This document shows, piece after piece, positions 25,699 to 33,751 of a stretch of DNA of 52,081 nt. The DNA is taken from NCBI GenBank assembly GCA_035713725.1, contig DASTMZ010000095.1, forward strand, positions 1 through 52,081, in the 5' to 3' direction. Source of the DNA: DASQPR01 sp035713725. Lineage in GTDB: Bacteria > Actinomycetota > Actinomycetes > Mycobacteriales > Micromonosporaceae. The first letter of the stretch is position 1. Each line of letters begins with the position of its first letter. The position numbers were made by a program, and so were the translations under genes. The notes below the pieces were generated by a model. The model had not been told where the DNA came from. It saw only the letters and a list, made by a program, of their open reading frames with translations, and ran no database searches.

Positions 25699-26999
25699 AA
25701 CTCGGCCTTCTTGAGGCGGATCGTCTTGACCGATCGCACACTGGCGATCTCCGCGTCGACGCTGGCGACCTGCTGCTTGAGGCGCACCGTGCCGGTGTGC
25801 GCGTCCACCACGTCGACCACCCGCGCGAGCAGCGTCGCGGTCTCCTCGTGTCCGGACTCGGCGGCGAGTTGCACCGCACGGCCCAGCTTCGAGGTCGCGG
25901 TCGCGAGATCACCGGCTTCGCGCGCGGCCAGCCCGTCCTGGATCGCCGCGGCCAGTTCGGCTTGGCCGGTGTAATGCGCGACACGCTGGTTGATGCCCGT
26001 CGCCAGCGCGGTGTCGTCGGTCCAGGTGGCAAGCACCAGCGCCGGTGCGAGGACCGGGGCGTTCGCACCCACGCTGTTGGCCAGGACGACGCGCGCCGCG
26101 AGCAACTCCTCGCCGAGCCCGCCCGGTGGTACGCCGACCGAGATGTGGTAGTCGCGGCTCTCCGCACCCCAGGCGCCGGTCGGGTAGTCGCCGATCCGGT
26201 CGCTCACGCGCGTCCGGCGGGCCGTCAGATCGACGACCGATGGATACACCTGCTTCACGAAACGGACCGTGGCGCCGGCCGGCGTCCACACCCGCAACGA
26301 GACGTCGCCGAACGACTTGCCCATCGCCGCGCGTGTCATCGCGGCGAACGCGGCGGGCAACTCGCGTACGTCCTCGAGACCATCCGCGGTGCCGAGCAAC
26401 GTCGACGCGACCAGGCGCAGCTCATCGGCGACCCAGTTGTTGCCGATGCCGCGGCTGTCGCACACGAACCGGCCCTCGCAGGCGCGCAGCCGCTGGGTCA
26501 ACTGTTCACGCGTCTCATGCTGGTCGCGTCCGTCGGTGAGCAGGATGGCGTGGCGCACCTCCGCACGGCTGCGCGCGAACAGTTCGTTGGCGAGGGTGAG
26601 CCACCTGCCGATGGCCGTGCCGCCCTGGGCAACCAACTCGCCGACGGCGAGCTTTGCCTCGGCGCGAGTGTGCGGCGACGCGACGCGAAGCTCCGGCACG
26701 CGCGGATACACCATGCGCGCGTCGGCTCGGCCCGCCACGACGGCGAATTCGACGCCATCGCGCAGCGTGTCGACCGCGGTCGCGGTGGCCGCTTTCGCCG
26801 CGGCCATCTTCGAGCCGGGGGTATCCATCGAGCCGGAACAGTCGATCATGACGATCTCGGCGGCCGGGGGAGCGGTCGCCCCAGCCCCGGCCGACGACGT
26901 CACGGTGATCACCGCGTCGACGACGTCGGCACCGGCCGGGAGATATTCGTTCTGGAAGACCTCGAGGTGAATCGCGTCGTGGTCGGGGGTCACGGACAT
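25695..26999 (-). CDS. von Willebrand factor type A domain protein
   Basis: 434 residues from the ATG at 26999, with AAGGA four bases before it. The vWA fold has a complete metal-ion site: DxSxS in IVMIDCSGSMD near residue 50, a Thr in GGTAIGRWL and Asp in LLTDGRDQ. The second half is a beta-rich region (VRFVKQVYPSVVDL) and a helical end containing a TGQAELAAAIQDGL repeat-like stretch, as in vWA proteins of phospho-signalling clusters. No signal peptide, so cytoplasmic. Probably a protein-interaction partner or target of the kinase. The longer frame extending upstream overlaps the phosphatase gene out of frame and was not used. Confidence 0.88.
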   Translation of the reverse strand: MSVTPDHDAIHLEVFQNEYLPAGADVVDAVITVTSSAGAGATAPPAAEIVMIDCSGSMDTPGSKMAAAKAATATAVDTLRDGVEFAVVAGRADARMVYPRVPELRVASPHTRAEAKLAVGELVAQGGTAIGRWLTLANELFARSRAEVRHAILLTDGRDQHETREQLTQRLRACEGRFVCDSRGIGNNWVADELRLVASTLLGTADGLEDVRELPAAFAAMTRAAMGKSFGDVSLRVWTPAGATVRFVKQVYPSVVDLTARRTRVSDRIGDYPTGAWGAESRDYHISVGVPPGGLGEELLAARVVLANSVGANAPVLAPALVLATWTDDTALATGINQRVAHYTGQAELAAAIQDGLAAREAGDLATATSKLGRAVQLAAESGHEETATLLARVVDVVDAHTGTVRLKQQVASVDAEIASVRSVKTIRLKKAEL

Positions 27000-27046
27000 T
27001 CGGTCCTTAGCAGCGGCGACGGGGGGTGGGTGGCCGGCCGTACGGA

Positions 27047-28114
27047 TCACGGGTCGTCCGACGCACCTACCCCGTTCGCATCGGCCGCACTCACGATGGC
27101 CGACTCGTCCGGATCCGGCGGGAACGGCATCACGACGACGGTGACGTTGTCGTGGCCGCCCGCGTCGAGCGCGAAGCGTACGAGTGCCGATGCGACCTCG
27201 ATGGGCGGCCCGGTCGGCGCCACCTCGGCGAGCTGACGCGGCTCCGCGGCATAGCGGTAGAGGCCATCGCTGCACACGATGACGCGCCCGGGTCCGTCCG
27301 GCGCGAGCGTCGCGGTGTGCGGCTCGACGTCGTACGCGTCGGTGCCCAGCCATCGGATCAATGCGCCCGCGTTCGGCGAGTCGGCCGCCACCACCACGCC
27401 GGCGGCGCCGAGCTGACCGGCGAGCGTGTCGTCGACGGTCAGGCATGCGGGCTCGCCGTGCGTACCCGGATCCGGCAGCCAGTAGACGCGGCTGTCGCCG
27501 ACCCATCCCACGGCGATGTCCGTACCGGTCACCACGGCGGCCGCGAACGTCGTGCTCGGCGGATTCGGCACCGCTTCCGGTCCGGCCGCGCGCGCGGCGC
27601 CGGCCTGCGCGGCAGCGCCCGCCTCCAACAACGTCGCGATGGCAGCGGTGCGGACCACTTGGCCGGTACGTGCTACGTCGGACGTCCCTCCGGCGGCATC
27701 GGCTTCGGATGCACCGTCGCTCGCGGCCGGTGGGATCACCGCCGCGAGCCGGCCAAGGCGGGCCGCGAACGCCACGGTCGCGGCCGCCGCCGCGCCCATC
27801 GCCGCCACGTCCGGTCGGCTGGACGCGGAGACGCCGTCGCACACCACACCGGCCGTGACGCCCGCGCCGGCGGCGAGACCCATCGCGTCCTCGTTGTGGT
27901 GGTGGCGCGATCCGATGTCGCTGACGCCGGCGATGCCGCCGAGGTCGACCTCGCTGTGCGCGGCCGCGGCCGGACGCCGCGTCCCGCACGTCTCGCAATA
28001 TCCGTCCGATCCGATGTCGGCCCCGCCGCATGCCTGGCAGCTCGACGGCGGCGCGGACACGCCGTACGGCACGCTCGCCGCTTCGCTGCCCGCGGCCGTG
28101 CTATCGGCCGACAC
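27047..28114 (-). CDS. PP2C-family Ser/Thr protein phosphatase with N-terminal zinc ribbon
   Basis: 355 residues from a GTG at 28114. Residues about 27-48 form a zinc ribbon (CQACGGAD...DGYCETCGTRRP) like those of the kinase and FHA genes. The PPM phosphatase domain follows, with metal and catalytic motifs SRHHHNEDAMGL, VCDGVSAS, WVGDSRVYW, CSDGLYRY and GGHDNVTVVV. It removes phosphate from Ser/Thr and presumably opposes the PknG-like kinase 51 bases upstream. An Ala/Gly-rich insertion of about 60 residues sits in the middle. No membrane segment. Confidence 0.92.
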   Translation of the reverse strand: MSADSTAAGSEAASVPYGVSAPPSSCQACGGADIGSDGYCETCGTRRPAAAAHSEVDLGGIAGVSDIGSRHHHNEDAMGLAAGAGVTAGVVCDGVSASSRPDVAAMGAAAAATVAFAARLGRLAAVIPPAASDGASEADAAGGTSDVARTGQVVRTAAIATLLEAGAAAQAGAARAAGPEAVPNPPSTTFAAAVVTGTDIAVGWVGDSRVYWLPDPGTHGEPACLTVDDTLAGQLGAAGVVVAADSPNAGALIRWLGTDAYDVEPHTATLAPDGPGRVIVCSDGLYRYAAEPRQLAEVAPTGPPIEVASALVRFALDAGGHDNVTVVVMPFPPDPDESAIVSAADANGVGASDDP

Positions 28115-28165
28115 CGGTGATCACCCACCTCGGCTCGGAAGCCTCGCGCGCCCGATGATGTCGCA

Positions 28166-30454
28166 TCAGAACATCGTCCACGGTCGGACCGCGTTCGCGC
28201 GGTCTACCAGTGCGTAGCGGCGCAGCGTGTCGCTCTGCATCGCGGCGAGCGCACGGTAGGCGCGCTCGAGGCCGAGGCGCAGATCGCGTTCGGTCAGCGG
28301 CTGATCGAGGACCCGTCCGGCGGCCGTCGCGACTCGGCGGCCGCTTCGGCCGATGCGCGCGCGCCGAGCCGCGTCGGCCCGATCGAGCGGTACGCCCAGC
28401 CAGGCAAGCGCGGCTCGGAACATTTCGACGGCGAGCGTTGCCTGCTGTTCCGCGTCGAGCCGCAGCCGTTCCAGCCGAGCGGACGCGTCGACGAGGTCGG
28501 CCGCGTCACCGGCTCGTACCAGTCGGAGCCGAAGCGCTGCGATCTGGGCGGCGACGTACTGGATCGAGGCCTCCGGTACCTCGTCGAGCACCGCGATCGC
28601 GCCACCGTGGTCGTCTGCGGCTGCGAGCGTCCTAGCCAGTCCGAAGGCAGCGCTCGGGTACTCGTGGTCCACCCGCCAGACGCGTTCGTAGAGCCGTTGC
28701 GCACCGGTGATGTCGTGGTCGAGTTCGGACGCGGCCGCGAACGCGAGGCGGGCCGCGATCTCACCGGGTACGACCGCGTACACGTCGTCGAACAGCTGTC
28801 GTGCGAGTGGGATGTCGGCATTGGCCAGCGCGATGAGCCCGCGGTACCAGTCGAGCCGCCAGTCGCCCGGTGCGGCGCTCACCGGGGCAGCCGATCCGGC
28901 GGCTGCGACCATCGGGCCTTCACCGGCGGCGGCGCGCAGTTCGTTGGCCGCTCGACCGATGTCGTCCGCTTCGAGGTACGCCCGCGTGAGCGCGAGCGAC
29001 ACCTCGACGGTGCGGCGCTCGACGGCTGCCAGGGCGCGGATCGTCTGCCTCGGCTCGGCCGCGGTAAGCGTGGCGAGCAACGCGGCACCCGGGTCGGTCG
29101 GATCGACCAACGGCAACGGCAGCGACGCGGCGACGTCCGGCGCGGTCAGCGTCGCGACGTGTGGGCCAAACGTACGCCGGCCCGGGCTGAACAGTCCCGA
29201 AGTCGACGGCCGCGGCACGTGATCCGCGGCGGACAACACCTCGCGCAACACGCCGAGCAGTTGGTCGGCCATCTCGCTCGCGGACCCGAACCGCCGTGGC
29301 GGGTCCCGATGCGTGGCGCGCCGCAGCAGCCGGAAATACGACTCCTGGGCGGCGAGCAGCGCCACGTCGTCCCGCGCCGGCAAGGTGTCCGCGTAGCGCG
29401 TGGAGAACCCGCCGAAGTCGAAGCTCAGCACGGCCAGCGTGCGACCGACCGTGTAGAGATCCGAAGCGACCGACGGTCCAGCGGACCCGACCTCGGGCGC
29501 CTGATAGCCGGGCGTGCCGTAGATCGCCGAACGCTCGTCGTCGACGCGTCGCACCGCGCCGAGGTCGATGAGCTTGAGCTGGTCCTCGACGTGAATGACG
29601 TTGTCCGGCTTGAAGTCGCAGCACAGCAGGCCGCGATCGTGGAGGTGCCCGAGCGCCGGTAGCGCCCCGATCCCGTACGCCAGGACCTGCGGCAACGGCA
29701 GCGGTGTGCGGTTGCCGTCCGCGTCGCGACTGTGCAACGCGAGATCCCGAAGCGACCGGCCGCCGACATACTCCATAACGATGTAGCCGACGACGTCGCC
29801 GGTGGCCGGATCCGGGTGGCTCGCGAAGTCATGGATCTTCACAATGCCGGGATGGTCGACCTCGACCAGGAAGCGCCGCTCCGCGACGGCGGCGGCCATC
29901 GCGTCCGCGTCACCGGAGTTGATGAGTCCCTTCAGGACCACCCAGCGGTCGGTGCTGGCATCGGAGATGTTGCGGTCGCGGCCAACGTAGATCCAGCCGA
30001 GCCCGCCGTGTGCGAGCGCACCGAGGATCTCGTAGCGGTTGTCGATGAGGTCGCCCGGCGCCAATGCGGGTACGAACGAATAGCGCGTACCATCTTGCGA
30101 GCAGAAGCCCTGGGTACGCCCCGGTTGTCCGTCACGTGCCCGGCCCACCGGTTCGTGACACGTGACGCAGAAGCGCTGGTTCTCGGGTACCACCGGATCG
30201 GTCTGCATGGCGGCGACCGGATCGCGGAGCGGCATCGGCGCGAACGCCACGAGGTTTTCGCCGAGCCGCGCGCGGCGTGCCGGCGCGACCGGGGTGCCGG
30301 CCACCGCTACCGCGGCCATCGCGGTCTCCGCCGCCGCTGCCGCAGCCGGCTCCGGCGTCGGGACGCTCCTCGCCGGTGCCGGGCGGCCGCACTCGTCGCA
30401 ATACCCGTCCGGCGCGTAGTGGCCGCCGCAGCCGGCACGTTGGCACGCGCTCAC
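28166..30454 (-). CDS. pknG: PknG-like Ser/Thr protein kinase with TPR domain
   Basis: 762 residues. N-terminal zinc ribbon (CQRAGCGGHY...DGYCDECGRP), a rubredoxin-like segment (FCVTCHEPV...GFCSQDGTRYSF), then the kinase: glycine loop EILGALAHGGLGWIY near residue 136, Lys in WVVLKGL, catalytic CCDFKPDNVI near 280, DLG metal motif in LKLIDLGAV, GTPGYQAPEV. From about residue 490 a helical TPR region runs to the end. This is PknG order (rubredoxin-kinase-TPR). The second rubredoxin knuckle has C-x2-D where mycobacterial PknG has C-x2-C, so one ligand appears missing. In mycobacteria PknG controls 2-oxoglutarate metabolism by phosphorylating GarA. GTG start overlaps the upstream stop (30451-30454). 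Confidence 0.92.
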   Translation of the reverse strand: MSACQRAGCGGHYAPDGYCDECGRPAPARSVPTPEPAAAAAAETAMAAVAVAGTPVAPARRARLGENLVAFAPMPLRDPVAAMQTDPVVPENQRFCVTCHEPVGRARDGQPGRTQGFCSQDGTRYSFVPALAPGDLIDNRYEILGALAHGGLGWIYVGRDRNISDASTDRWVVLKGLINSGDADAMAAAVAERRFLVEVDHPGIVKIHDFASHPDPATGDVVGYIVMEYVGGRSLRDLALHSRDADGNRTPLPLPQVLAYGIGALPALGHLHDRGLLCCDFKPDNVIHVEDQLKLIDLGAVRRVDDERSAIYGTPGYQAPEVGSAGPSVASDLYTVGRTLAVLSFDFGGFSTRYADTLPARDDVALLAAQESYFRLLRRATHRDPPRRFGSASEMADQLLGVLREVLSAADHVPRPSTSGLFSPGRRTFGPHVATLTAPDVAASLPLPLVDPTDPGAALLATLTAAEPRQTIRALAAVERRTVEVSLALTRAYLEADDIGRAANELRAAAGEGPMVAAAGSAAPVSAAPGDWRLDWYRGLIALANADIPLARQLFDDVYAVVPGEIAARLAFAAASELDHDITGAQRLYERVWRVDHEYPSAAFGLARTLAAADDHGGAIAVLDEVPEASIQYVAAQIAALRLRLVRAGDAADLVDASARLERLRLDAEQQATLAVEMFRAALAWLGVPLDRADAARRARIGRSGRRVATAAGRVLDQPLTERDLRLGLERAYRALAAMQSDTLRRYALVDRANAVRPWTMF

Positions 30455-31746
30455 GGCGTCGTCCCCGCGCCGGCGTCGGTGTCCGGCGCCTTGCCGAGCA
30501 ACTCGGCGAGCCGAGTCTGGTAGGCCACCACCGATTTCGTCGCCGCCGGCAGGTCGCAGGGCGCGGTGTAAAGCAGGGTACGCGCGTGCGTGTAGAGCGG
30601 TTCCAGCCGCTCATGTTCGTCGACGTGGTAGGTCGCCGCCTTCGATCGGTATCCGGCGAGCCGGCCACGCAATTCGTCGCGGCGCGCGATAAGCCCGGCG
30701 GCGGCGGCCCGCAACTCCTGCGCGCGCTCGATCGCGCGACCGACGGCGGCGCGAACCGTCGTCACGTCGTCGGCCAAGCGGCGCCACTGTTGTTCGTCGC
30801 GAAGCGTGTCCAGCGCATCGATGCGGACACGGAGCACCGCGGCCGCGTCCGGCACATCGGGCAATCCGGTCGCGGCAATCTTCTCCGCGGCAAGCGCAAA
30901 CGCTGCCGCGGTCTCGGATTCCTCGCTCGCCAGCGCATCGACGTCACCGAGCAGCGCCGCGATCCGCTCCGGATATTCGTCGCGCAGTCCCGACGCGGTG
31001 CGTAACCGCGACGCGGCCGTGCCGATGTCGGCCAGCAGATCGCCCGCGGTACGCCGAATCTCGCCGGTCGGCACACCGCCTGGCGAATGTGCCAGCGGAT
31101 CGCCGAGCACCAGATCGCGGAGCAGGTCGGTACGCCGTTGCAGCGGCTGCACCGCGGTCGCGTCGCCGATGTCGCCGGCCTGCGCAACGAGTCGATCCAT
31201 CGCTGCCGTGACCTCGGCGACCGACGCGGTCGCGCTGTTCCACGCCCGGGCGGTCCCGTCTAGCCGGCCCATCGCGTTCAGGCATCGGGCCTGCAGGCTC
31301 ACCGCGACGTCGCCGACCCGGACCGCGCCGACGATCCGTCCGCTGCTCGGTGTTGCGGTGCCGAGGGTGCCGCTCGCCAGGCTGGCCGCGGCGCCCGAGC
31401 CGGTCGGCATGGCGACGGTCACCGGCATGCCCGCGTTGTCAAGCGTCACGATCGGTGCGGCGAGCAGCCGGGCGAGGTCCGTCCATCGCGAATCCGACGG
31501 CCGGTAGGCCGCCCGCAGCCCTCGCGCCTGCGTCAAGATGTCGCCGATCGCGTTGAACTGCGCCCACATCACGTCGACGTCGAAGATCACGGCGTCGCGC
31601 ATCTGTTTCGTGATGCCGGTGTGCGTCTGGGTCCGCAGATACTGCAATGCCGGATGGTTGTCGATCGCGTACATGGTCGTCGCGACGCGGTCGTACGCCG
31701 CGCCGATGGAGGCGAGGAGTCGGTCGGCCTCGTCGCGCGTCATCAT
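30451..31746 (-). CDS. Unknown helical cytoplasmic protein of the PknG cluster
   Basis: 431 residues from ATG 31746 (a second ATG follows at 31743), with GGGAG ten bases upstream. The sequence is almost entirely helix-forming, with several long Ala/Arg/Glu/Leu stretches that could be coiled coils (AAAGLIARRDELRGRLAGY), a short Gly/Ser/Thr-rich hinge near residue 115, and no signal peptide or membrane segment. No known domain is recognised. It occupies the place that glnH, an extracellular amino-acid-binding protein gene, has in the mycobacterial glnX-glnH-pknG cluster, but it is not a binding protein. Coupling to pknG by a four-base overlap suggests a direct role in kinase control or scaffolding; that is inference. 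Confidence 0.75.
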   Translation of the reverse strand: MMTRDEADRLLASIGAAYDRVATTMYAIDNHPALQYLRTQTHTGITKQMRDAVIFDVDVMWAQFNAIGDILTQARGLRAAYRPSDSRWTDLARLLAAPIVTLDNAGMPVTVAMPTGSGAAASLASGTLGTATPSSGRIVGAVRVGDVAVSLQARCLNAMGRLDGTARAWNSATASVAEVTAAMDRLVAQAGDIGDATAVQPLQRRTDLLRDLVLGDPLAHSPGGVPTGEIRRTAGDLLADIGTAASRLRTASGLRDEYPERIAALLGDVDALASEESETAAAFALAAEKIAATGLPDVPDAAAVLRVRIDALDTLRDEQQWRRLADDVTTVRAAVGRAIERAQELRAAAAGLIARRDELRGRLAGYRSKAATYHVDEHERLEPLYTHARTLLYTAPCDLPAATKSVVAYQTRLAELLGKAPDTDAGAGTTP

Positions 31747-31825
31747 GGCCGGCTCGCTCCCAACACACCGACGACACCCGACGCCGTCGGGGTGGCGTCG
31801 GGCCGGACGGTGCGTCGGTGTCGGG

Positions 31826-33088
31826 TCATCGGTACTCCGATTGCCGGCGCATGATGCCCACGGACAGGCCGAACAGCGCCAGCAGCGTGATGATGAATAC
31901 GACGATACCGACCGGTTCGATGTCGTTGGACCCGGCTCGGGACTCTCGAGCGAACGCATCGTTGGCCGCCGTAATCGCTGCGAAGAGATCGCCGTCGACG
32001 GCATCCGACACGCTCGATGCTTGGCCGAGCGCTATGGCGACGGCGGCGGCGTGGTCGCCAGAAGCGTCGCGTTGTCGCACGTCCGCGTGAATCGCCTGCC
32101 ACGCCTGAAGGTGCGCAATGGCGCGGCCAACCGCTGTGCGTACCCGCGAATCGGTGGTCTGGTGCTCGACGGTGACCAGCATGTCGGTGCCGCTGTCCGG
32201 ATCGACCAGCATGGTCATGGTGTTGTCGAAGCCGGCTTCGAATTCCGTGATGCCACCGTCGTGCATCAGCGCGAGCGCCTCGTCGCTGCGCGCCTCACGC
32301 GCGTCGACGCGTGCCGTGACCAGCGTGGTGGTCTGATCCGAGATCGCCCCGACGGATCGCAGGTGGTGTTGCAGACCTGCCCACGCGACGTTCTGGTAGA
32401 TCAGCGCGCCGACGATCAGCAGCGTCGCGCCTGCGAGGCCGACGTTCAGTCGGCGTCGCGTCCGGCGGGTCAGGTACCTCTGCACGAGGAGAAGGACGAT
32501 AAGGGTGGCCGCACCGAGGCCGACGACGTAGTACGGATATGTCGTCGCGTCGCCGCGCTGCGTGGCCAACCGCCAGCTCTGCGCCGCGTACACGCCTTGT
32601 GCGGACGGCAATAGCGTGTTGCGGAGTTCCCGTGACGCGGCCTGGGCTGACGTCGCCTCCGCCGTGACGACCGTCGGGTTCCGCACCTGTGCGGCCGTCA
32701 CCATGCCGTGGTAGATCGCCAGGTTGGCGATGAGCCGTTTGGAGTCCGCCGACGGTGGGGGAGAGGCGGCGATGACGTTCGTGAGCGACGCAGCCGCCCG
32801 CAAGATGTCGTTGCCGTATCGCGTGTGCAACGGCGCTACCTGTGAACCGGTCGCCAGGAATCCGGCCGACGCGCTGGCGTCCGCATCGGACAGTTCCGTG
32901 TAGAGCGTTTGCGCGTCCATGATGGACGAGCTTCCGCTGGCACGCATCGTCGCGATGTCCGAGTTCGCGTGTGAGGCACCACCCAACGCCAACGCGCCGT
33001 AGCCGACATCAAGCGCGAGAAGGATGACGAACGCGCCGGTCAAGCGGGTCGGCGTGCTGCGCAAGGTTGCACGCAGCCGCTGCAGCAT
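31826..33088 (-). CDS. GlnX-like four-helix membrane sensor protein
   Basis: 420 residues. TM1 at about 17-38 (GAFVILLALDVGYGALALGG), a helical extracytoplasmic domain to about 180, TM2 about 186-206, TM3 about 217-240, a second extracytoplasmic helical domain, and TM4 about 395-415 (VGIVVFIITLLALFGLSVGIM). Two external four-helix-type domains between four membrane helices match the layout of mycobacterial GlnX (Rv0412c type), which passes a nutrient signal to PknG. GAGGGG lies seven bases before the ATG. First gene of the six-gene cluster; the next gene follows after 79 bases. Confidence 0.8.
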   Translation of the reverse strand: MLQRLRATLRSTPTRLTGAFVILLALDVGYGALALGGASHANSDIATMRASGSSSIMDAQTLYTELSDADASASAGFLATGSQVAPLHTRYGNDILRAAASLTNVIAASPPPSADSKRLIANLAIYHGMVTAAQVRNPTVVTAEATSAQAASRELRNTLLPSAQGVYAAQSWRLATQRGDATTYPYYVVGLGAATLIVLLLVQRYLTRRTRRRLNVGLAGATLLIVGALIYQNVAWAGLQHHLRSVGAISDQTTTLVTARVDAREARSDEALALMHDGGITEFEAGFDNTMTMLVDPDSGTDMLVTVEHQTTDSRVRTAVGRAIAHLQAWQAIHADVRQRDASGDHAAAVAIALGQASSVSDAVDGDLFAAITAANDAFARESRAGSNDIEPVGIVVFIITLLALFGLSVGIMRRQSEYR

Positions 33089-33266
33089 CCGCTACCCCTC
33101 GTCGTCGAGTGCCCGCCGATGGCCGGACGCCATGGGTGTCACGGTGTCCGTGGATGGCGAACGAGAGCGGCTCGCACGCGACGAACGAGGTTGGCGTCGG
33201 CTTGGATTCGGAGTGTGTCACACCGCGGGTGCGTACGTAATCAACCGCCGTCGGCGATGCCGAGAG

Positions 33267-33569
33267 CTAGCGGGCGACCTTCGACGCGATCACGTCGATC
33301 ATCGTCAACGTCGGCGGCTCGGCAAGGAGTTCCTCGGCGTTTGCCATCAGCGCCGCCGCGATCGGACCGTCCAGGTGAGCCTGCCGGCCGGCTTCGTCGT
33401 CGAAGACGTCGAAGATGCCGTACGTGCGCTCGTCGATCTTGATTGCGAACCAGGCGACGGTGTCCGGCTCCTGCTCGGCGAGCGGCTGCGCGCTCGTCAG
33501 GAACGCGGCGAGCTCGGCCTCCTTGCCCGGCTTCGCGACGGTGGTGGCGAGGATTCCCTTGGTGACCAT
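33267..33569 (-). CDS. Antibiotic biosynthesis monooxygenase (ABM) domain protein
   Basis: 100 residues from the ATG at 33569, with AGGAGG four bases upstream. A single ABM ferredoxin-like domain: GILATTVAKPGKEAELAAFL, then TVAWFAIKIDERTYGIFDVFDDEAGRQAH split by a turn, and HLDGPIAAALMANAEELL. Small stand-alone proteins of this type are dimers and act as quinol monooxygenases or as stress-related proteins. No neighbour points to a pathway. Confidence 0.85.
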   Translation of the reverse strand: MVTKGILATTVAKPGKEAELAAFLTSAQPLAEQEPDTVAWFAIKIDERTYGIFDVFDDEAGRQAHLDGPIAAALMANAEELLAEPPTLTMIDVIASKVAR

Positions 33570-33751
33570 GATGCCTCCTGGTGTCCGGCGGCCCGCGATC
33601 AACACCTTACGTGGGTACCCAGGGGCCGCGGTGTGACGACGGCCCTAGTCGTCGATCGCGTAATAGTCAACAATCTTCACCGTTAGTCGCTCGCCGGTGA
33701 GCGGCACTATTGGTGCGCCGCGGCGGTCGGCTACACGTGGATGGGATCGGC

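Noticed and set aside
27000..28031. Upstream extension of the vWA gene to 778 codons
   Set aside because: The extension is Arg/Gly-rich and overlaps the PP2C phosphatase gene in another frame. The family homology and an AAGGA ribosome site fix the start at 26999.
31747..32004. Upstream extension of the helical PknG-cluster protein
   Set aside because: It runs into the GlnX-like coding region out of frame and has Ser/Arg/Cys composition; the ATG at 31746 has a ribosome site.
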